This document shows, in pieces, positions 34,101 through 46,550 of a DNA stretch of 64,000 nt. The translations under genes were made by a program, and so were the position numbers. Position 1 is the first letter of the stretch. The number at the start of each line of letters is the position of its first letter. Under the pieces are notes generated by a model that worked only from the letters and a program-made list of their open reading frames with translations, had not been told where the DNA came from and searched no databases. Source of the stretch: Macrostomum hystrix (taxonomy: Eukaryota; Platyhelminthes; Macrostomidae); assembly GCA_950097015.1 (NCBI GenBank), contig CATNEN010000029.1:7727501-7791500 (forward strand), in the 5' to 3' direction.

Positions 34101-37100
34101 TTGGGTTCTCAGATCCTCAGATTGAGTTCTCAGATCCTCAGATCCTCAGATTGGGTTCTCAGATCCTCAGATCCTCAGATTGGGTTCTCAGATCCTCAGA
34201 TCCTCAGATTAGGTTCTCAGATCCTCAGATCCTCAGATTAGGTTCTCAGATCCTCAGATTGGGTTCTCATATTCTTAGATTGGGTTCTCAGATCCTCAGA
34301 TTGGGTTCTCAGATCCTCAGATTGGGTTCTCAGATCCTCAGATTGGGTTCTCAGATCCTCAGATTGGGTTCTCAGATCCTCAGATTGGGTTCTCAGATCC
34401 TCAGATTGGGTTCTCAGATCCTCAGATTGGGTTCTCAGATCCTCAGATTGGGTTCTCAGATCCTCTGATTTCTAAGATCCTCAGAAGATTGTGTTCCCTG
34501 ATCTGGCCCTAAGAGCTCTGGGATCTTCAGAATTATATTGCCAACCCCTGAGGTTAATCTGTTAATTACCCAAATCCCTTTGTCTGTCTGGCTTTTACCT
34601 GGCCTATTCATTCATAATAAGTAAATTTTTCGTCTGAGTGAGTGAAGTGAGCAGTCGTTAATTCCACTTGATTCTCAATGACCACAGTCTTCAAGCTATT
34701 GGGATTTCTTGACCTATTGTTTCCCAGCAGCGCTCATCCATCATGTCTGAAAATAATCCCGCTACTTCAAGAGAAAAGCCCCAGGCCGCAGGGTCACCTT
34801 TCAAGCATTAATTGATTCCTTTTTACCCCTAAGTAGCCATCGATGTGGCTCAAGCAAACGAGTCCCCTGTCCACTTCTAGTTGCTAGGCAACTACTGGCT
34901 TAGTTAGCCTCGCTTAGCTCAGATTTTTATTGAAATTCAAATCCTTCAGCGCTGCAGCTGCTGGGGCGCATTAATTTTTTTGCATTCTGCCCCGACTGCC
35001 ACGGGGACAAGGACCTACTGAAGGCCTCCGCCCGCCGGATCCAGCCTCCCAGAACCCGGAAGGTCCCGCGTATTCTCCACTTCTCCCCTACCCAAGAGCT
35101 TGTTTGAGCACGGCCAGACATTGGGGCGGGGCGGCAGACTTAAGCCGGATGGCGCCGACTTAGTAGACGAATGCTTAACAGTAGGACTACCAAGCCATTT
35201 TGCCGCCCGTTTTTATACCAAGGGGAGGGGGAATTCCCCCCCTGAAAATGTTTTTGCCAGCGCCTGAATGTTTTGGGGGTGACTGATTGGTTGACAGACT
35301 AGTCGAGGGTGTCCTGTGGTTGAGCTGCGCCTCGTAGTTAGGCTTGAACAGTGAAATCGGAGAAATCGAGCCCCCTTGGTAGTTCTACTGTTAAGATGAT
35401 GACAGGCACACCTAGGTAGTTCTACTGTTAAGATGATGACAGGCACACCTAGGTAGTTCTACTGTTAAGATGATGACAGGCACACCTTGGTAGTTCTACT
35501 GTTAAGATGATGACAGGCACACCTTGGTAGTTCTACTGTTAAGATGATGACAGGCACACCTTGGTAGTTCTACTGTTAAGATGATGACAGGCACACGTAG
35601 GTAGTTCTACTGTTAAGATGATGACAGGCACACGTAGGTAGTTCTACTGTTAAGATGATGACAGGCACACCTTGGTAGTTCTACTGTTAAGATGATGACA
35701 GGCACACCTTGGTAGTTCTACTGTTAAGATGATGACAGGCACACCTAGGTAGTTCTACTGTTAAGATGATGACAGGCACACGTAGGTAGTTCTACTGTTA
35801 AGATGATGACAGGCACACCTTGGTAGTTCTACTGTTAAGATGATGACAGGCACACCTTGGTAGTTCTACTGTTAAGATGATGACAGGCACACCTAGGTAG
35901 TTCTACTGTTAAGATGATGACAGGCACACCTTGGTAGTTCTACTGTTAAGATGATGACAGGCACACCTAGGTAGTTCTACTGTTAAGATGATGACAGGCA
36001 CACCTTGGTAGTTCTACTGTTAAGATGATGACAGGCACACTTTGGCGCGTTTTGTATGCCGATTTTTTTTATATTCTCAAATTCTCATTGGCACACTGTC
36101 TTCTTCATCCCAATCCTGTATCTGATATCCTCTGACAATCATTTTTACCTGCACACAGATGTATTTCTATACGTAGGCAATCTAGAATTCATTCAGCTTT
36201 TCTGCTTGGCAAAGCTTACACTGCGTATCGAAATTTGCGTCTCAGATTACTCAAAGAAATAATTTTGATACTTCATCGAGAGCTTCAATTTATCTGTCCG
36301 GCTTCTCCTAAATGGGTGGACTTGGTTACCGGATAGAATAGGAGCTCAGTGGATAGACTGGGAGCTCAGTGGATAGACTGGGAGCTGAGTGGATAGACTG
36401 GCAGCTCAGTGGGTAGACTGGCAGCTCAGTGGATAGACTGGGAGCTCAGTGGATAGACTGGCAGCTCAGTGGATAGACTGGCAGCTCAGTGGGTAGACTG
36501 GCAGCTCAGTGGATAGACTGGGAGCTCAGTGGATAGACTGGCAGCTCAGTGGGTAGACTGGCTGCTCAGTGGACAGAATTTAGGCATAGATAAATGTTTT
36601 TTTAGTGGCTGATCTGAGTTACCATGAACTAGCATTTTTTACTCTAGGACATCCTTCGTTTGCCCAAGTATTCGCTTGCCTGAGGTTAGGCTAGATTTTT
36701 TCATCCTTAATCCCTCAGCGACATTTTCCCAGCGCTTCGGGGTACTTTCAGGCGAACGGCGTCTCGTGACACGGCCGGGAATTAGAATGGGAAGACGAAG
36801 AAAAACACCTTCTTAGGCGAGCGCGAATTTCCCATGTGACCTCCTCGGCTTGCCGCCGTTATAGTAGCCCCTGGGTCCCATTGCGGTGGGAAAGTGTGCC
36901 GCCTGTTAATGAGCATTTTAGACTTTGGAGCAGGATTGGGGCAGAACTATAGCTTGTCTCTGTCCGCTCCTCATCCTCCTTCTTCTGGAGAGCGGTCCGG
37001 CTTATGACTAATGAGCCGCTGTCTCACCCTCCCTGTCTCGCTCTCAATCTCCTTAATGCAATCTGGCTTAAACGTGTAGGGTGTGCGATGTGTTCGGGGT

Positions 37101-40100
37101 CGGCAAACGCCTTCCTTAGAGCCCCTAAATAGCGCTTCATAGGCCTTTTTAACATGTACTCTTGTCTCATCTCTGCATCTCGTCTCTTCCCGTATCATAT
37201 ATTCACCTGTCTATATCTTCCCTGCCTTATCACTCCCCTGTCGCATCTCTTACCTGTCTCATCTCTCCCTGTCTTCTCATCTCTCCCCTGTCTCATCTCT
37301 CCCCTGTCTCATCTCTCCCTGTCTTATCTCTCCCCTTTCTCATCTCTCCCTGTCTCATCTCTCCCCTGTCTCATCTCTCCCTGTCTCATCTCTACCCTGT
37401 CTCATCTCTCCCTGTCCTCACTGTCTCATCTCTCCCTGTCTCACCTCTCCCCTGTCTCATCTCTCCCTGTCTCACCTCTCCCCTGTCTCGTGTCTCCCCT
37501 GTCTCGTCACTCCCCTGTCTCATCTCTCCCTGCCTTATCTCTCCCCTGTCTCATCTCTTCCCCTGTCTCATATCACCTGTCTCATCTCTCCCTGTCTCAT
37601 CTCTCCCCTGTCTAATGTCCCCCCTGTCTCATCTCCCCCCTGTCTCATCTCTCCCCTGTCTCATCTCTCATCTCTCCCCTGTCTCGTCTCTCCCTGTCCT
37701 CACTGTCTCATCTCTCCCCTGTCTCATCTCTCCCCTGTCTCATCTCTCCCCTGTCTCATCTCCCCCGTCTCATCTCTCATCTCTCCCCTGTCTCATCTCT
37801 CCCCTGTCTCATCTCTCCCCTGTCTCGTCACTCCCCTGTCTCATCTCTCCCTGCCTTATCCCCCCCTTGTCTCATCTCCCCCCTGTCTCATCTCTCCGCT
37901 GTTTCATCTCTCCCCTGTCTTACTTTCGCTGTCTCATCTCTCCCTTGTCTTACTTTCGCTGTCTCATCTCTCCCTGTCTCATCTCTCCACTGTCTTATCT
38001 TTTCCCCTGTCTCATCCCTTCCGTGTCTTCTCTCTGTCAATCTGGCCCGCTATCGTACTTTGGATTCTGGGCTCATACTATAAAGCTTTTGTAAGATGAT
38101 TTATATCTTGTTTTTAGCTCCTATTACGGCTGTGTAAATTTCAACCCTTTTAGTTCGTGTTTTGGTATATTTCTTTAAAATATTAAGAACTATTAAAATG
38201 AGTACACGCAGTAGGCAATCCGAGAATTTTGTTGTAATTAATCATTATTATATTTCGGCATGGCTGCAGCCTATTGGCTGTGCTACTCTACACTCGGAAG
38301 GAAAATGTTTCCGCAAGCAATTCATCTCCCAATGTCACTGGAATTATTATATACAGTTTCGGGAGAAGCCGGAATATTTCTGCCAAAAAAAATTACTTCC
38401 TGTTTCCATGTCCCATTCCGTCTAGCTTAGTAGCCGAAACTCAGAGAAGAAATGTAGCCGTACTGCTTATGTAGATTTGTATTAGAGTGAATCAATAGCA
38501 CTAGTATTCCTTCTGCTGCCAGCTGTCTCTTCTATTTTCTCTATTTTTTATTTTACTCTCCGTCTAGCCGACGTCAACACTTTCTGCATGGGTGGAGGGT
38601 GGGGCTGGAGGCGAGGCTCCATAGCAAAGCCAAATGAATACGGCTATTAGGGAAGAAATCTTACACTAGTAAGACTATAGTAAGACCTTTCAATAAGCAT
38701 TTTGCAAGGTGGGGATGAGGTAGGATGGGGAAGGCTCAACAAAACAAAAGTGCAGAGGAGCGCGGCGATGAAATAAAAGGCGGCTGTTAGCATTCGACAA
38801 CAGACCGATGATAGTAAAGAAGAAATAGCAACTATGTGCTTGTTGATCTGACACGCCTGAAACACTCCCCTCCCTCTCCGTTGCTACCGCAATTTCCGCA
38901 TTTCTTACGGATGATTGTTCCATCTTCGTCAGACCAGGCGCAATCGATTATTTTCCAGCACCTCGCCCAGTCCGCTGATGTAAGCGATGCTTTCGCTGGA
39001 TCCGCCTCAGCGGTTGCGACTGCGGCGGCAGACGACTCGGACCGGCTAGTGCTGAATCTGGACATTCCGCTGGCCGACGCAGCCGCGGGCAGCCTGGGCG
39101 TCAGCGTGAAATCGATGCCACTGGGGTCAATATCGAGGTCAAACGCTGGCGTCAGCAGCGTCGGCAACTCGTCATCGTCATCCGGCACGGGTCATGGCGT
39201 CTTCGTTAAGAGTGTCATCCACGGTGGCGCAGCTTATAAGGTTTGGTGTGCGAGATGGCGAGGCATTTGACTCTAAAGTAGAAAGACCACGCTATTTCCT
39301 CCCCCTGGGTAAAGACCACGCTATTTCCTCCCCTGGGGAAAGACCACGCTATTTCCTCCCCTGGGGAAAGACCACGCTATTTCCTCCCCTGGGGAAAGAC
39401 CACGCTATTTCCTCCCCTGGGGAAAGACCACGCTATTTCCTCCCCCTGGGTAAAGACCACGCTATTTCCTCCCCCTGGGTAAAGACCACGCTATTTCCTC
39501 CCCCTGGGTAAAGACCACGCTATTTCCTCCCCCTGGGGAAAGACCACGCTATTTCCTCCCCCTGGGGAAAGACCACGCTATTTCCTCCCCCTGGGTAAAG
39601 ACCACGCTATTTCCTCCCCCTGGGGAAAGACCACGCTATTTCCTCCCCCTGGGGAAAGACCACGCTATTTCCTCCCCCTGGGGAAAGACCACGCTATTTC
39701 CTCCCCCCTGGGGAAAGACCACGCTATTTCCTCCCCCCTGGGGAAAGACCACGCTATTTCCTCCCCCTGGGGAAAGACCACGCTATTTACTCCCCTTGGG
39801 GAAAGACCACGCTATTTCCTCCCCCCTGGTGAAAGACCACGCTATTTCCTCCCCCTGGGTAAAGACCACGCTATTTCCTCCCCTGGGGAAAGACCACGCT
39901 ATTTCCTCCCCTGGGGAAAGACCACGCTATTTCCTCCCCTGGGGAAAGACCACGCTATTTCCTCCCCTGGGGAAAGACCACGCTATTTCCTCCTCCTGGT
40001 GAAAGACCACGCTATTTCCGCTATTTCCGTCAGGACGGCCGACTGCACGAAAACGACCAACTGTTGTCAGTCAATGGCTACTCTCTAGAAGGCGTTGACA

Positions 40101-43100
40101 ATGTCGCGGCGACTATTACGCTGCGTCGAGCTATTCGCGAATGCGGTGGACCCGGAGGCTGCCTCCGGCTGGCCATTGCTAGGCGGCAGCCCAAGCAGCA
40201 GCAGCAGCAGCACAAACGCGCGAATCACCGGCAGCAAGATTCGAACTCTGGTGGGTGGCCGCCGGCACCCAGCACTAACACGGTTAGCAGTGTTGGCAGC
40301 AGCAGCAGCGTCACAGTCAGCGCCGATGTTCATCATTCTCCGCCTCTGCTGCCCGCCTTGGATGAGGCCCGCCCGCCGGCCGCCTCCGCTTCGGCCTCTG
40401 CCTCCGCATCAAGCGACGAAAATAATCTACCACAGTCGCATTGTTTACAACAGCAGCCAGAGCCACATCAGCAGCAGCAGCAGCAACAACAACAACGGCA
40501 GCAACCGCCTCCGCTGCCTCCAGTGAGTTTTTTTTACCTGTTAAAATTACAATGAACATGTATTTATATACGCGTATTGACCTGTCGAGGGCTCGCTTGA
40601 TGACAAAATCGTGAATTCTCAGTTTGTAGAATTTAATAACAATTTTATATCTTGCTGGTGAGTATCTTTGTCACTCAAAAAGCTAATTAGAAACAAAATG
40701 GCCAGCACCTGAAATCTGACTTTCTCACCAAATCAATTCCTTCTCCATTCCCTGGCGGGGAAGAGAAAAAAATAGGGCCAATTATCCTCTCAGATAGGAA
40801 GCAGAAGACTAGGTGTTGCTGCTCAGTACAAGCTAGCAGCGACACCTGGACTAAATTAGCAAACACACGCGGCAGTAACTGGGCATTCGGCACGCCTGTT
40901 GAGAGAGGAATGGGAAAGCTGCAAGGCTGACGATCCCTTTGCGCCACCACCTCACCGCCCCGCTAGTCAATCCCCAATTCCCTCCCATCTCGGGACTTGC
41001 ACCATCCAGTCACAATAGAGCCTTTCTTGGGCTCTGATTAGGGCTGAGCTGGCTGGGTAGGGGGAAAGGGGGCTTGTTTCCTGACCTAATTTGATAATCC
41101 CTGCATGGACGGTGCTTAAAAATGCGGCCTTATAGCCTTAGGCTTATTTTATCCCGCTCATAGCTATTCAGCATCTGCTGGGGTTGACCGTGTGATTAAA
41201 TAAGGCAACAATGCGACAGTGCAGCCAGCTGGATTTGAGTTTTCTCCGCTCTCTTGTCAAATGATTGCGTGTTCGTCCGGGCCTGCTCATGCCCCGGTCA
41301 GAGTTTGCATCTCAATCATTCTCAAGCCTGACAGTCTGGGGCTTCACCTGGGAATCGTGATCAACAAGCTCAACCGATTGAGCTTGTTTACAACACTGCT
41401 CACACTGCTCACTTTCCATTGCTGTGTGATTCTGAGACTGCTCACTTTCCATTGCTGTGTGATTCTGAGACTGCTCACTTTCCATTGCTGTGTGATTCTG
41501 AGACTGCTCACTTTCCATTGCTGTGTGATTCTGAGACTGCTAACTTTCCATTGCTGTGTGATTCTGAGACTGCTCACTTTCCATTGCTGTGTGATTCTGA
41601 GACTGCTCACTTTCCATTGCTGTGTGATTCTGAGACTGCTCACTTTCCATTGCTGTGTGATTCTGAGACTGCTCACTTTCCATTGCTGTGTGATTCTGAG
41701 ACTGCTCACTTTCCATTGCTGTGTGATTCTGAGACTGCTCACTTTCCATTGCTGTGTGATTCTGAGACTGCTCACTTTCCATTGCTGTGTGATTCTGAGA
41801 CTGCTCACTTTCCATTGCTGTGTGATTCTGAGACTTCTCACTTTCCATTGCTGTGTGATTCTGAGACTGCTCACTTTCCATTGCTGTGTGATTCTGAGAC
41901 TGCTCACTTTCCATTGCTGTGTGATTCTGAGACTGCTCACTTTCCATTGCTGTGTGATTCTGAGACTGCTCACTTTCCATTGCTGTGTGATTCTGAGACT
42001 GCTCACTTTCCATTGCTGTGTGATTCTGAGACTGCTCACTTTCCATTGCTGTGTGATTCTGAGACTGCTAACTTTCCATTGCTGTGTGATTCTGAGACTG
42101 CTCACTTTCCATTGCTGTGTGATTCTGAGACTGCTCACTTTCCATTGCTGTGTGATTCTGAGACTGCTCACTTTCCATTGCTGTGTGATTCTGAGACTGC
42201 TAACTTTCCATTGCTGTGTGATTCTGAGACTGCTCACTTTCCATTGCTGTGTGATTCTGAGACTGCTCAGTCTTCATTGGGTAGAGATTCTGAGATGGCA
42301 CGGAAGGTCGAGTTGTTGTGACTTCTGCCTTGTCATGCTCTGTCTTCTCTTTCTCTGGCTTGCAACTTTGGAGAGGACTGCTCGAGATATTTATATTATT
42401 TTATTACTTTATTTAGCAAAATACAAAAACTACTTTATTTATTTGCATGAGGATTACTATAATATAATACCATTATAAAAAATCTGCATATTTATTCTGA
42501 TCGTGTAAGGAAGGAATTTAATAGTTTTCTTTCTGTTTAGCTTCCTGCATTTTATCTTTCATGTAAACTAATTAGCTTAACACACTACTTCCAGTCTCCT
42601 TTAAGTAGTAAGCGCTAAATTTTTCTCACTCTTTCAGAGGCTTTCATCGTTTGCGCGTCGATCTTAAAATCTGGCAACGTAGTTGAGAAATTTGCAGCAG
42701 AAATGATAAATTCATGAACAGCAGAAACTCATAAGTATATTATTATAGGTAAATAATGCATCTGTTAACCGAGAATATTCATCATTTTCAAAGAGCGGCT
42801 ATTTTTAGGCTGCCTTGGTTGGACTAATCTGCATCAATAATTGGCTTGTGTAGAACAAAATAAGCCGAAAAATAATTAACACTTTCGTGATTGATTTAAC
42901 CCAGGGTCTGCAGGTCTGCACTCTGCTGTACAGTTGCATTGTTTATTACCGGCCGCAGTCTGGCATGCGAATTGGCCGCTGCATTGGTGTGCTTGATTTT
43001 TATCGCATTCGCCGCTTTAGCCTACTCATAGGGGCAGAGGGCGCGTTTTTTCGCATGATCTACAGAAATGCATAAACTTTTACCACAACTGCTTCCTTGA

Positions 43101-46100
43101 TTGATATGATTCAAATTTAGCTGGTGAAGGCACAGAGTATTGTGGATTTTGAGGAATCAATTGACAGTCGAAAGGCCACGCTATTTCCTCCCCCTGGGGA
43201 AGGACCACGCTATTTCCTCCCCCTGGGGAAAGACCACGCTATTTCCGCCCCCTGGGGAAAGACCACGCTATTTCCTCCCTCTGGGGAAAGACCACGCTAT
43301 TTCCTCCCCCTGGGGAAAGACCACGCTATTTCCTCCCCCTGGGGAAAGACCACGCTATTTCCTCCCCCTGGGGAAAGACCACGCTATTCCACGCTATTTC
43401 CTCCCCCTGGGGAAAGACCACGCTACTTCCTCCCCCCCTGGGGAAGGACCACGGGGTATTGGAATACCGACTTGCCTACTTCACGATAGGTCCCAAACCG
43501 AATGACTGATTTTCGTCTAAGTCCACAATATGGATCAATTTCTCCACCCTCTATTCGGTGAACTAATTTTCAAAGCCGTCCGAATCAGCATCGTCGAGAT
43601 ATTCAGCTACTCTTGTCGAAGACCCTGGTGACCAGGGACAACTAACATTGGTATTTAAAAACTTCTATGGCCAATCCAAATTGGTTCAGAAGTGAAAAAA
43701 TGCCATTACAATGAATGCAATAGTCAACAAAAATAGCCGACATAATTGCACGATGACATTTTGTGAGCAGAAAACATATGACTATATATTTAGTTCTTGC
43801 CACCAGACACTCCGACAAGAATCTTTGAATATCTCGATTATGCCAGTATTTTATGATTCTGGAAGATATTTAATCGGATGGAGCGGAAAATTTTAGCCCG
43901 TCTTCTGAATTTTCAAGGCGATCGTTTGAATATTTTGGGAGATAAAAATACTGTTAAAACAAAAGAAGTACACTATCGCCAGGACATCATCGGCGATTTT
44001 CGCCGTTTCGCCAACGACGCGCTGCCTCCGACGCCTGCGATCCGATCTGCTAACCAGTCGCCACCGCCGCCGCCGCCGCCGCGAGCTCCGCCAGTGGCTT
44101 CGTCGTCGACTTCGCCAATAATAACGATAGCTGACGCGGTCGCCGCCGCCGCTGCTGCCGCAGCCGCAGCCGCCTCCGTCGCAGAAGCCGTTTCACGCAG
44201 GACACGCGAAGACGCGGCTGGTACAAAGCGTCGATCCTGCTCCCTGTTGCTACTATTGCTAGACGACAGGCAGAAAATGACAAATCGGAATGGCAGGTAA
44301 AATGACCAGCTTAAGGCTTTGTTAGTTGGTCTGGCATCAGGCTGTCCTGCTGTTTAACATTTGTTTTTTATCGGTCGCTAAAAATGATTAAGTGCTCGAT
44401 GTTTTTCCGCTTCCTCAAAACAGTGCCTCAACATATAAATGTACATCACCAGCAGCAGCAGCAGCAGCAGCAGCTGTCAGTCCGGCATCCTCCGAGTCCA
44501 GCGTAGTCCAGCTGCGCAGTCATCATAATCGGCCAACCGCCATGCGTCGCTCCGCCTCAGCAGCAGACATCTACAGCGAAGTCGATGGCGCCGGCGCGGG
44601 CGCGGAAGCTGGTGCGCAGACCTTCGCAGCTGCGCCTGCGGCGGCGACTGCCTTCAGTGGCGATTTGCCCCTCTACCTCTGCACTGGTGTGTTAGAGGGG
44701 CAATGCGTCCCATTTTCAACATTTCTCTCCTGTCTTTCCTTCTCTCATCATCTCACAATTTCTCTCCTCTCTCCTCTTCACTCTCATCAATTTTCATTTC
44801 CTCACCAATCTACTTCTCCCCCATCTTACCGGTCTCTCCACTCAATTTCTCTTCCGAATCTCACCTTTATTCTCCTCTTTCAGTCTTATCTTCTTTGCTT
44901 CTGTCTTCTATTTACTCCACCCTTTTCACTATCTCCTCTCAGATTTTCTCAAATTTTCTTGCCTTTTTATTCGCATAGTTTTCGCAGCTTCAAGCCCGCA
45001 CCCGCCCATCGCTTCAGCGCCAGCTTCTCCGATGCCATCCGGCTGTACAGCCCAGACCCTGACGCCAGTTTTTAGCAGCGGAGGCTGTCAGACAACCAGC
45101 AATCTCTATTACAATGAGAACAACAATGTTGGCTACAATTCATCATCATCCCAGTCCGACCTGTCATCATCGACCTCTTCCTTGACTTCAGCTGCTGCGA
45201 TAGTTAACAAGAAAGTACAGAAGCCGGTTCGCAGCGACAGCGACAATGAACAGTCAGCTGGCGATTATGAGAACACGCCTGGCATTCTCAGAGCTCAGTC
45301 TGGCGGCCTGAACTGCTCAGAACTGAGCCGGCAGGCGGCGCTGCTCAGGGAGCAACGTGCTGAAACAGTGGCGCTGCCGCTGCCGCCAATTCTGCCTCCC
45401 ACCGTGCCTCTGCCCTCTGGCCTGTCTAGGGGACAGCGGCAGCAGCAGCAGCAGCTTCTCCTCTCAACTACACTAGCTCAGCCGCCAAAGCAGCAGGCGC
45501 TACAACAACAACACCAACAGCAGCAGCAGCAGCAGCACACCGCAGGGAAACGGGGATTCCTTCGCGGATTATTTAAGTGCGTATTCAACGATAAAAACGA
45601 TAAATGGTAGAAACTGTCTACGGTAAAAACTTTCTATGGTAGAAACTGTCTATGGTAGAAACTTTCTATGGTAGAAACTGTCTATGGTAGAAACTGTCTA
45701 TGGTAGAAACTGTCTATGATAGAACCATTTATTAAAGCCCATCATTAAATAATAGTAGACTCGCAGCCAGCGAGAGGCAATTCTGCACATTCCGCTGACT
45801 CCTGAGCACACACGCACACAGATGTGACTTTCTCTCCATTCTGCGCGCGTAGATTGCACTACAAGTCCCAAGCCTTCTCTCCGCGACTGCGCGCCAAATG
45901 AATGCGGCCTAGCCTGAGAATCGAGCTCCAGGGACCTTGGTGCGAGAGTCAAACGTGTATGACCGCTCTGCCACTCACCTCCATGAAGAAGAAGGGAGGG
46001 TTTGGCGGGTGTGAAGAGAGGAGAGTGGTGGAACTCTTCAGTTATTTGCTATAGTCGGGTTCATGTTTATTTTGAATTTTAAAGGCTAGGTCGACCCAGC

Positions 46101-46550
46101 CGATCAAAGTCGCAGCATTACCAGCAGCAGCAGCATCAGCAACAGCAGCAGCAACAAGGTTCTCTGCAGCGCAATCAGAGCAACAGCCCCCGCTCCCTGG
46201 CTATCCGTCTGGACAGCTCGGAGGCGCCATCGAATGCCGGCGCAACCAGCTCTGGCCGGGCCTGCCACGTCTGGCTTGTCTCCTCTCAGCCGCCTCCGCC
46301 GCCGCCGTCGCCGCCGCCGCCGCAGCTGCCGCCGCCGCCTCCGCCGCCAGCGCAGCCGACGCCGTTGCCGCCGCCGGCTCAGCCTCCGCCCCCGCCGGCG
46401 CGCTACAGCCCGCATTCGCAGCCGGCGCAGTTCTGCCCGCGCTCTCCAGCAGCTCCTGCAGCCGCCTCCAGCCCTGCAGGCATTGTTGTTGGCGAAGAAC
46501 TGTACGCCACGGTGATCAAGAATAGAAAACTCCAGCATGTCGGCGACTAG
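28198..46550 (+). CDS. PARD3: Par-3 polarity scaffold (CR1, three PDZ domains), 9 exons
   Basis: Exons: 28198-28434, 28804-29336, 29423-30260, 38959-39240, 40034-40522, 43983-44296, 44424-44686, 44988-45576, 46085-46550. Phases agree at every junction, giving about 1336 residues, close to the usual Par-3 length. Residues 1-79 are the CR1 self-association domain (MKVTVSFGATKLVVPCGSG, ILDWDDRVADVVDD). PDZ1 lies near 205-285 (GRLKPGDRILEINGNSLLG), PDZ2 near 417-505 (DGLGFSVTA, IYVKNVL, DGRLKAGDRLLEVDG) and PDZ3 near 566-680 (LGVSVKS, GVFVKSVIHGGAA, DGRLHENDQLLSVNG), split by intron 4. RRSASAADIYSEVDG near residue 937 may be the aPKC-binding/phosphorylation motif (inference). ELYATVIKNRK recalls a conserved C-terminal block. 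Poly-Q, poly-A and poly-P tracts are abundant. Par-3 assembles with Par-6 and aPKC at the cell cortex. An extra small exon in intron 5 cannot be excluded; the exon 2 start may be 28795. Confidence 0.92.
28455..28812 (+). repeat. 32-bp array of acceptor-like units filling Par-3 intron 1
   Basis: About 10-11 units, each containing ACCTGTCTGTTTAG followed by GACATTCAG, i.e. a pyrimidine-rich stretch and AG. The last, slightly diverged unit provides the exon 2 acceptor (TTTAG at 28794 or ACAG at 28803, both in frame) and runs into the first codons of the exon. Confidence 0.9.
30345..31365. repeat. 23-bp minisatellite, about 43 copies, in Par-3 intron 3
   Basis: Unit CTGATCCTTCAGTTTATCCC plus AAA, with a cluster of shorter units (TCTCTT, CCCTT) that occurs twice (near 30505-30560 and 30960-31020), showing block duplication. 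Confidence 0.96.
31785..33600. repeat. 41-bp minisatellite, about 44 copies, in Par-3 intron 3
   Basis: Core ATTGCTAATCCAACTATTGT followed by AAGCTAGATGAAGCAAAGTG. Variants GTTAGCC, GTAAGCT and GCAAGCT form repeated blocks. 31366-31784 before it is unique, featureless DNA. Confidence 0.97.
33620..34468. repeat. 21-bp minisatellite with 8-bp sub-duplications, in Par-3 intron 3
   Basis: Unit TTCTCAGATCCTCAGATTGG; many units have an added CTCAGATC, giving 21- and 29-bp spacings. A block around 33890-34080 is repeated near 34240-34430. Confidence 0.95.
34469..35384. other. unique intronic DNA (Par-3 intron 3)
   Basis: Mixed-composition sequence with a GC-rich part at 34960-35150. No exon is recognisable. 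Confidence 0.5.
35385..36045. repeat. 37-bp minisatellite, about 18 copies, in Par-3 intron 3
   Basis: Core GGTAGTTCTACTGTTAAGAT then GATGACAGGCACACCTT; variants CTTG, CTAG and GTAG. Confidence 0.96.
36340..36578. repeat. 20-bp minisatellite, about 12 copies, in Par-3 intron 3
   Basis: Unit GTGGATAGACTGGGAGCTCA with GGGAG/GGCAG and GATAG/GGTAG variants. Confidence 0.94.
37170..38022. repeat. about 16-bp polypyrimidine array, about 50 copies, in Par-3 intron 3
   Basis: Imperfect units of TCTCATCTCTCCCCTG. The plus strand is almost purely pyrimidine over about 0.85 kb apart from A/G at fixed positions. Confidence 0.93.
38023..38958. other. unique DNA before Par-3 exon 4
   Basis: No array and no additional exon supported. 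Ends at the exon 4 acceptor TTATTTTCCAG. Confidence 0.5.
39284..40020 (+). repeat. about 28-bp array filling Par-3 intron 4
   Basis: About 26 units containing ACCACGCTATTTCCTCCCCC then TGGGGAAAG. The last truncated units (CGCTATTTCCGCTATTTCC) lead straight into GTCAG, the acceptor of exon 5, so the array supplies its polypyrimidine tract. The same repeat recurs at 43170-43450. Confidence 0.95.
41390..42275. repeat. 33-bp minisatellite, about 26 copies, in Par-3 intron 5
   Basis: Core CTGCTCACTTTCCATTGCTG then TGTGATTCTGAGA. Since 33 is divisible by three and the unit lacks stops in several frames, long open frames exist on both strands; none has coding support. Confidence 0.96.
43170..43450 (+). 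repeat. second array of the intron 4 repeat, in Par-3 intron 5
   Basis: About nine units with ACCACGCTATTTCCTCCCCC, the same family as 39284-40020 but separated from it by exon 5 and about 2.6 kb of other sequence. Confidence 0.93.
45600..45722. repeat. 18-bp array, about 7 copies, in Par-3 intron 8
   Basis: Unit ATGGTAGAAACTGTCT, beginning about 25 nt after the exon 8 donor. Confidence 0.9.
45756..45982 (-). mobile_element. SINE family 1 copy, internally shortened
   Basis: Minus-strand copy, antisense to Par-3, in intron 8. The central GTGTACACTGCCTGA segment is deleted; head and 3' end are present. Confidence 0.8.

Noticed and set aside
33577-34468. QILRLGS repeat protein
   Set aside because: 21-bp array in Par-3 intron 3, with no exon boundaries or homology.
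41344-42321. 300-residue frames SETAHFPLLCD and SSLRITQQWKV
   Set aside because: Both strands and several frames are open on the 33-bp array, which argues against selection for coding.
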